A stretch of DNA of 64,000 nucleotides from NCBI RefSeq assembly GCF_011752565.1, contig NZ_VWXK01000023.1, forward strand, positions 35,221 through 99,220, in the 5' to 3' direction. This document shows, in pieces, positions 59,553 to 64,000 of this stretch; the first letter of the stretch is position 1, and every line of letters begins with the position of its first letter. Origin of the DNA: Pantoea sp. Ap-967 (lineage in GTDB: Bacteria; Pseudomonadota; Gammaproteobacteria; Pseudomonadales; Pseudomonadaceae). Below the pieces are notes generated by a model. The model searched no databases and was not told the origin of the DNA. It saw only the letters and a list, made by a program, of their open reading frames with translations. The position numbers and the translations under genes are program-made.

Positions 59553-60053
59553 GTGAAACCTCTGCTTGCCCTGTTGTCGCTGTTGGCGTTGCCGGTGATG
59601 GCCGCCGAACCCACGTTGTATGGCCGTTACGAGTACATCACCTTGCCGGAGCTGGGCCAAACCCTGAAGGCCAAGATGGACACCGGCGCCTGGACCGCCT
59701 CGCTGTCGGCCAAGGACATCGAGATGTTCACCCGCGATGGCGAGGAGTGGGTACGCTTCCGCCTGGCGACCAAGGACGCCGACGGCAAAGTGTATGAACA
59801 CCAGGTATCGCGCATCAGCAAGATCAAGGGCCGTGCCGATGAGGACGAGGAGGGCGATGCGCCGGAAATCTCCAAGCGCCCGGTGGTAGACCTGGAAATG
59901 TGCCTGGGGGGCGAGAAGCGCACCATGGAGGTCAACCTGGTGGACCGCAGCAACTTCAACTACCCGCTGCTGGTGGGCTCCAAGGCGCTGCGCCAGTTCA
60001 AGGCGGCGGTGAACCCGGCCAAGCGGTTTACGGCGGGCAAGCCTGAATGCTGA
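59553..60053 (+). CDS. Retropepsin-like periplasmic protein (annotated ATP-dependent zinc protease family)
   Basis: 166 aa. GTG start with AAGGAAG 7 bases upstream, then signal peptide VKPLLALLSLLALPVMA. The mature chain contains KMDTGAWTASLSA, where D43-T44-G45 is the aspartic-protease DTG motif of the retropepsin-like Pfam family formerly called putative ATP-dependent zinc protease. There is no ATP or zinc motif. VGSKALRQFKAAVNPAKRF closes the domain. Probably a periplasmic aspartic protease acting in dimers. Confidence 0.8.
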   Translation: MKPLLALLSLLALPVMAAEPTLYGRYEYITLPELGQTLKAKMDTGAWTASLSAKDIEMFTRDGEEWVRFRLATKDADGKVYEHQVSRISKIKGRADEDEEGDAPEISKRPVVDLEMCLGGEKRTMEVNLVDRSNFNYPLLVGSKALRQFKAAVNPAKRFTAGKPEC

Positions 60054-60077
60054 TGTGTGGCGCTGGTGCGGGCCCTT

Positions 60078-60165
60078 TCGCGAGCTGCGCTCGCTCCTAC
60101 CGGTAATGTGCAAGCCTCACGTTAGGCGCCGCACCTGTAGGAGCGGGCTTGCCCGCGATGAGGCC
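60078..60165. repeat. Mixed REP pair
   Basis: First arm is of the GCGAGC class (TTTCGCGAGCTGCGCTCGCT), second of the GCGGGC class (CTGTAGGAGCGGGCTTGCCC); they share only the CTCCTAC/GTAGGAG ends. Located between the protease-like gene and creB. Confidence 0.8.
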
Positions 60166-60208
60166 AGTACGTTAAAAGTCCAGCTTTGCCCCAGCAAGGC
60201 CGGACGCC

Positions 60209-60889
60209 ATGCCCCATATCCTCATCGTCGAAGACGAAGCCGCCATCGCCGACACCCTGGTCTACGCCCTGCAGGCTGATGGCCACAGCACTGAATGGGT
60301 AACCCTGGGCAGCGCTGCCCTCGACCAGCAGCGCTTGCGCCCCGCCGACCTGATCATCCTCGACATCGGCCTGCCCGACATCAGTGGCTTCGAAACCTGC
60401 CGCCAACTGCGCCGCTTCAGCGAGGTGCCAGTGATGTTCCTCAGCGCCCGCGACGGTGAGATCGACCGGGTGGTGGGCCTGGAAATCGGTGCCGACGACT
60501 ACGTGGTCAAACCCTTCAGCCCCCGTGAGGTGGCGGCCCGGGTGCGGGCGATCCTCAAGCGCATGGCGCCGCGCGCCGAGGTGCAGGCGCCAGCGCCGTT
60601 GTTTCAGCTCGACACCCTGCGCATGCAGATCAGCTACCGCAGCCAGCCACTGGCCCTGACCCGCCATGAGTTCCGCCTGCTGCAATGCCTGCTCGAACAG
60701 CCCCAGCGGGTGTTCAGCCGTGAGCAACTGCTCGACGCCCTGGGCGTGGCCTCCGACGTGGGGTACGAGCGCACCATCGACAGCCACATCAAGAGCCTGC
60801 GCGCCAAGCTGCGCCTGGTGGCCGCAGCCGCCGAGCCGATCCAGACCCACCGTGGCCTGGGCTACAGCTACAGCCCGGACAACGCCTGA
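60209..60889 (+). CDS. creB: Response regulator CreB
   Basis: 226 aa OmpR-type regulator. The receiver domain has acidic pocket VEDE, phosphoacceptor D52 in LIILDIGLPD, and the switch lysine in VVKPFSPRE. The C-terminal winged helix has LTRHEFRLLQCLLEQPQRVF and YERTIDSHIKSLRAKL. With CreC it controls beta-lactamase-associated and envelope-stress genes including creD. Stop overlaps creC by one base (TGATG). Confidence 0.93.
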   Translation: MPHILIVEDEAAIADTLVYALQADGHSTEWVTLGSAALDQQRLRPADLIILDIGLPDISGFETCRQLRRFSEVPVMFLSARDGEIDRVVGLEIGADDYVVKPFSPREVAARVRAILKRMAPRAEVQAPAPLFQLDTLRMQISYRSQPLALTRHEFRLLQCLLEQPQRVFSREQLLDALGVASDVGYERTIDSHIKSLRAKLRLVAAAAEPIQTHRGLGYSYSPDNA

Positions 60890-62322
60890 TGCGCCTGGGT
60901 ATTCGCATTTTCCTGGTGTACTTCCTGTTCGTCGGGCTGGCTGGCTATTTTTTGCTCAACACCGTGCGCGAGCAGATTCGCCCGGTGGTGCGCCAGTCTT
61001 CCGAGGAAACCCTGGTCGACACCGCCAACCTGCTGGCGGAAATTCTCCACGATGACGTCAAGGCCGGCACCCTGGCCCAGAGCCGCCTGCCCGAGGTGCT
61101 GAAGGCCTATGGCCTGCGTAGCCCCGGCGCGCAGATCTGGGGCCTGGAGAAAACCCAGGTCAGCCACCGCATCTATGTCACCGACGCCAACGGCATCGTG
61201 CTGCTCGACTCCAGCGGGCAAGACCTGGGCAAGGACTACTCCAAATGGAACGACGTCTACCTGACCCTGCGCGGCCAGTACGGCGCCCGTTCCACGCGCA
61301 GCGTCGAGGAGGACGAGAACACTTCGGTGATGCACGTGGCAGCGCCGATCGTCGACAACGGCAAGATCATCGGCGCGGTCACCGTGGCCAAGCCCAACAG
61401 CTCATTGCAGCCCTATGTCGACCGCTCCGAACGGCGGCTGTTGAATCTGGGCCTGGGGTTGATCGTGTTTGGCCTGTTGGTTGGCGCGGCGTTGTCCTGG
61501 TGGCTGGTGCGCTCGTTGCGCCGGCTGGCGCGGTATGCCCAGGCGGTGAGCGAAGGCGAGCGGGCAGCGCTGCCGTACTACAAGGGCGGCGAGCTTGCGC
61601 ACCTGGCCGAAGCGGTGGAGCGGATGCGCACGCAGCTGGAGGGCAAGGCCTATGTCGAGCGCTATGTGCACACCTTGACCCATGAGTTGAAAAGCCCCCT
61701 GGCGGCGATACGTGGGGCCTCCGAGCTGCTGCAGGGCGAGATGCCGGCCGAGCAGCGCGAGCGCTTTGCCGGCAATATCGAGCGCGAAAGCGAGCGCTTG
61801 CAGCAGATGATCGAACGCTTGCTCAACCTGGCGCGGGTCGAGCAGATGCAGGCATTGGAAGACGAGCAACTGGTGCCCTTGGCGGCCATGGTGGATGAAC
61901 TGCTGCTGGCCCATGCGGCGCGGATCGAGGGCCAGGGCTTGCAGGTTCGCCAGCGGGTGCCGGCGGGCCTGCGCTTGCTGTGCGACCCGTTCCTGATGCG
62001 CCAGGCATTGGCCAACTTGCTCGACAATGCGCTGGACTTCAGCCCCAGCGGCGGCGCGCTGTTGTTCGAGCTGGAGCGCGAGGGCGAGCGGCTGGCGCTG
62101 AGCTTGTTCAACCAGGGCGAGGCGATTCCGGCCTATGCGCTGGGGCGGGTGAGCGAGCGGTTCTATTCGCTGCCCCGGCCTGGGAGCGGGCGCAAGAGCA
62201 CCGGGCTGGGGCTGAATTTCGTGGCCGAGGTGATGCAGTTGCATGGCGGGGCGCTGGCGGTGGAGAACGTTGGCGGCGGCGTGCGGGTGCGGTTGTGGTT
62301 GCCGGGGCGGCGTATCGGTTGA
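60889..62322 (+). CDS. creC: Sensor histidine kinase CreC
   Basis: 477 aa inner-membrane kinase. First helix about 5-25 (FLVYFLFVGLAGYFLLNTV), periplasmic CreC sensor domain (about 30-180, with YVTDANGIVLLDSSGQDLGK), second helix about 185-208, HAMP, H-box HTLTHELKSPLAAIRGASEL, N-box ALANLLDNALDFSP and ATP lid GLGLNFVAEVMQ. Co-transcribed with creB. Confidence 0.93.
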   Translation: MRLGIRIFLVYFLFVGLAGYFLLNTVREQIRPVVRQSSEETLVDTANLLAEILHDDVKAGTLAQSRLPEVLKAYGLRSPGAQIWGLEKTQVSHRIYVTDANGIVLLDSSGQDLGKDYSKWNDVYLTLRGQYGARSTRSVEEDENTSVMHVAAPIVDNGKIIGAVTVAKPNSSLQPYVDRSERRLLNLGLGLIVFGLLVGAALSWWLVRSLRRLARYAQAVSEGERAALPYYKGGELAHLAEAVERMRTQLEGKAYVERYVHTLTHELKSPLAAIRGASELLQGEMPAEQRERFAGNIERESERLQQMIERLLNLARVEQMQALEDEQLVPLAAMVDELLLAHAARIEGQGLQVRQRVPAGLRLLCDPFLMRQALANLLDNALDFSPSGGALLFELEREGERLALSLFNQGEAIPAYALGRVSERFYSLPRPGSGRKSTGLGLNFVAEVMQLHGGALAVENVGGGVRVRLWLPGRRIG

Positions 62323-62427
62323 GATCTGGGCCGCGCGCGGCGCTGGAAAAACACCCAATTCACACAGGCGCTCCACAAAGCCTCCACGCAAGGCGCAGAC
62401 ACTGCGCCCACTGCCATAGGAGGCCTC

Positions 62428-63756
62428 ATGAACAAATCCCTTGCCTACAAGCTCGGCACCATCGCCTTGCTCACCTTGCTGCTGATGATCCCCTTGCTGA
62501 TGATCGGCGGCCTGATCAGCGACCGCCAGAACCTGCGTGACGGCGTGCTGCACGACATCGCCCAAAGCGCCAGCTTCGACCAGCAGATCAGCGGCCCGCT
62601 GCTGGTGGTGCCCTACCGCAAGTACCAGCGCCGCTGGATCGTGAAGGACGGCGAAAGCGTGGAGGAAACCAGCACCCTCAGTGGCCACCTGTACTTCCTC
62701 CCCGAAACCTTCGATGCCGACCTTGGCGTAGACACCGAACTGCGCGCCAGGGGCATCTACCAGGCGCGCCTGTTCCACGCCAAGGGGCGCATTTCTGGCC
62801 GCTTCAAGCTGCCGCACCACTGGGGCATCGACAAGGATTTCGACGACTACCGCTTCGACAAGCCATTCCTGGCCGTGGGCATCAGCGATATCCGTGGCAT
62901 CGAGAATGGCCTTGAACTGAGTTTCGACGACCAGCGCCTGCCGTTCGAGGCCGGCACCGGGCTGGACTGGCTGCGCAGCGGGGTGCGCGTGGCACTGCCG
63001 CAGCTGGACGCTGAGCAGGCCCGCGAATTCGCCTATGGCTTCGACCTGGCCCTGCAGGGCACCGGCCAACTGCACCTGCTGCCGGTGGGCCGTACCAGCA
63101 GTGTCGACATGCGCGCCAACTGGCCGCACCCAAGTTTTGTCGGCAGTTACCTGCCCAGCCGCCGCGACATCGACGCAAACGGCTTCACGGCCCACTGGCA
63201 GACCTCGTTCTTCGCCACCAACCTGGAAGATGCCGTGCGCCAGTGCGCCACCGGCGGGCAGTGCGCCGACTTCAGCGAGCGCACCTTCGGCGTGAGCTTC
63301 ATCGACCCGGTGGACCAGTACCTCAAGAGCGAACGGGCCATCAAGTACGCCTTGCTGTTCATCGCCCTGACCTTTGCCGGCTTCTTCCTGTTCGAGGTGC
63401 TGAAGAACCTGAGCGTGCACCCGGTGCAATACATCCTGGTTGGCGTGGCGCTGGCGTTCTTCTACCTGTTGCTGCTGTCGTTGTCCGAGCACATCGGCTT
63501 TGGCCCGGCGTATGGGCTGTCGGCTTCGGCCTGTGTGTTGCTGCTGGGGTTCTACCTGAGCCATGTGCTGCATAGCGTGGGGCGCGGGGTGGGGTTCGCG
63601 GCGGGGCTGGCGGCGCTGTACGGCATGCTTTATGGGCTGCTCAGTGCCGAGGACTATGCGCTGCTGATGGGCTCGTTGCTGTGCTTTGGCTTGCTGGGGG
63701 TGTTCATGGTGCTGACCCGCCGGTTGGACTGGGCGCGGGTGGGGAGGGCGGCATGA
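62428..63756 (+). CDS. creD: Inner-membrane protein CreD
   Basis: 442 aa. One N-terminal helix (KLGTIALLTLLLMIPLLMIG), a large periplasmic domain (about 40-290), and a C-terminal set of five or six helices (YALLFIALTFAGFFLFEVL, YILVGVALAFFYLLLL, and so on). Target of CreBC; overproduction affects cell-envelope and beta-lactam responses in Pseudomonas. 105 bp after creC. The upstream gap contains TTCACACAGGCG-CTCCACAAAG-type direct repeats (near 62359) that may be the CreB-binding tandem repeat (consensus TTCACNNNNNNTTCAC), partially matched. Confidence 0.92.
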   Translation: MNKSLAYKLGTIALLTLLLMIPLLMIGGLISDRQNLRDGVLHDIAQSASFDQQISGPLLVVPYRKYQRRWIVKDGESVEETSTLSGHLYFLPETFDADLGVDTELRARGIYQARLFHAKGRISGRFKLPHHWGIDKDFDDYRFDKPFLAVGISDIRGIENGLELSFDDQRLPFEAGTGLDWLRSGVRVALPQLDAEQAREFAYGFDLALQGTGQLHLLPVGRTSSVDMRANWPHPSFVGSYLPSRRDIDANGFTAHWQTSFFATNLEDAVRQCATGGQCADFSERTFGVSFIDPVDQYLKSERAIKYALLFIALTFAGFFLFEVLKNLSVHPVQYILVGVALAFFYLLLLSLSEHIGFGPAYGLSASACVLLLGFYLSHVLHSVGRGVGFAAGLAALYGMLYGLLSAEDYALLMGSLLCFGLLGVFMVLTRRLDWARVGRAA

Positions 63757-63831
63757 GGGAGGATAGAGCGATTGGGCGGTGGTTGGCTTTTCAGGTTGGG
63801 CAATTGTTTCAAGTGAAACCGAGGTGAGGCC

Positions 63832-63879
63832 TTCGCGGGGCAAGCCCGCTCCTACAGGGGGGGTACGATCTTCTGTAAT
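63832..63879. repeat. REP pair interrupted after CTGTA
   Basis: The first arm CTTCGCGGGGCAAGCCCGCT is intact and the spacer GGGGGGTACGATCTT resembles the pair at 58405. The second arm stops after TCTGTA and is replaced by ATTAAATGGACTCG. The remaining GGAGCGGGC part is not in the window. Confidence 0.8.
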
Positions 63880-64000
63880 TAAATGGACTCGCCCCCGCCG
63901 AGGCATCACAGTGCCACGGTGGCGTTCTAAGAAGCCAACGGCAGCGAGGGCGAGACCATGAAAAAGCTTACGACGAAACACGATTGTGCGCCTTGTGCAG
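63880..64000 (+). mobile_element. Probable left end of an insertion sequence in a REP (partial)
   Basis: Sequence following the broken REP is unlike the rest of the window. It contains an imperfect inverted pair, GGACTCGCCCCCGCCG (63885-63900) against CGGCAGCGAGGGCGAGACC (63939-63957), and a GCCACGGTGGC hairpin, then an ATG at 63958. Insertion into a REP is a known habit of IS110-type elements in P. putida. The element family cannot be fixed from this fragment. Confidence 0.45.
63958..64000 (+). CDS. Start of an unidentified gene, possibly transposase (partial)
   Basis: Fourteen codons, MKKLTTKHDCAPCA, running off the window. GAGGGCGAG lies just before the ATG. Too short to identify; the interrupted REP suggests a transposase. 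Confidence 0.35.
   Translation, partial: MKKLTTKHDCAPCA

Overview
The window is chromosomal DNA from a fluorescent Pseudomonas, most likely of the P. putida group. The evidence is high GC, the gene order of the choline/glycine betaine/carnitine region (choWX, sdaB, gbdR, cdhBAC-caiX/cdhR, dgcAB, etfAB, gbcA/gbcB, soxBDAG, purU, fdhA), and many copies of two REP-type palindromes: one built on a GCGGGCTTGCCCCGC core and one on GCGAGCTNNGCTCGC. This assignment rests on recognition of protein families and gene order, not on a database search.

Layout. 1-4884: end of a quaternary-amine ABC transporter (choW, choX), serine ammonia-lyase and the AraC-type regulator GbdR. 5038-14150: an accessory block of an ECF sigma factor, FecR-type anti-sigma, STN-containing TonB-dependent receptor, M16 zinc protease lipoprotein and SbmA/YddA-type ABC exporter-fold protein. 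Its content matches the Fus (ferredoxin uptake) / YddAB-PqqL type of protein-iron piracy system, here with its own surface-signalling pair. 14251-19794: carnitine catabolism (cdhB, cdhA, cdhC, caiX, cdhR) flanked by two small genes. 20079-27886: M19-family protein, V4R-like protein, DgcAB and a dedicated ETF. 28069-29736: cold-shock-like gene, a repeat-rich AT-rich stretch and an Rhs-core orphan. 29782-32458: divergent gbcA/gbcB. 32615-37124: two chemoreceptors around a zapA-like pair. 37207-46143: ltaE, glyA, soxBDAG, purU. 46366-48756: a low-GC secreted metalloprotease inserted before fdhA (49030-50229). 50346-55375: an Rhs-orphan island with a duplicated cassette of small DUF3077/DUF6124-type genes. 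55605-59370: DUF2780 protein, a triplicated 277-278 bp intergenic unit, a PuuP-like permease and a PlsC-type acyltransferase. 59553-63756: a retropepsin-like protein and creBCD. 63880-64000: the start of what looks like an insertion element sitting in a REP.

How the genes work together. Carnitine is taken up via CaiX and the Cho/Cbc transporter and degraded by CdhA, CdhC and CdhB to glycine betaine. GbcAB demethylates betaine to dimethylglycine, DgcAB plus ETF give sarcosine, and SoxBDAG gives glycine. GlyA makes serine and SdaB makes pyruvate. The C1 units are handled by FdhA (formaldehyde) and PurU (10-formyl-THF). GbdR and CdhR are the local activators. REP pairs sit between genes inside several of these operons.

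No tRNA, rRNA or CRISPR array was recognised.
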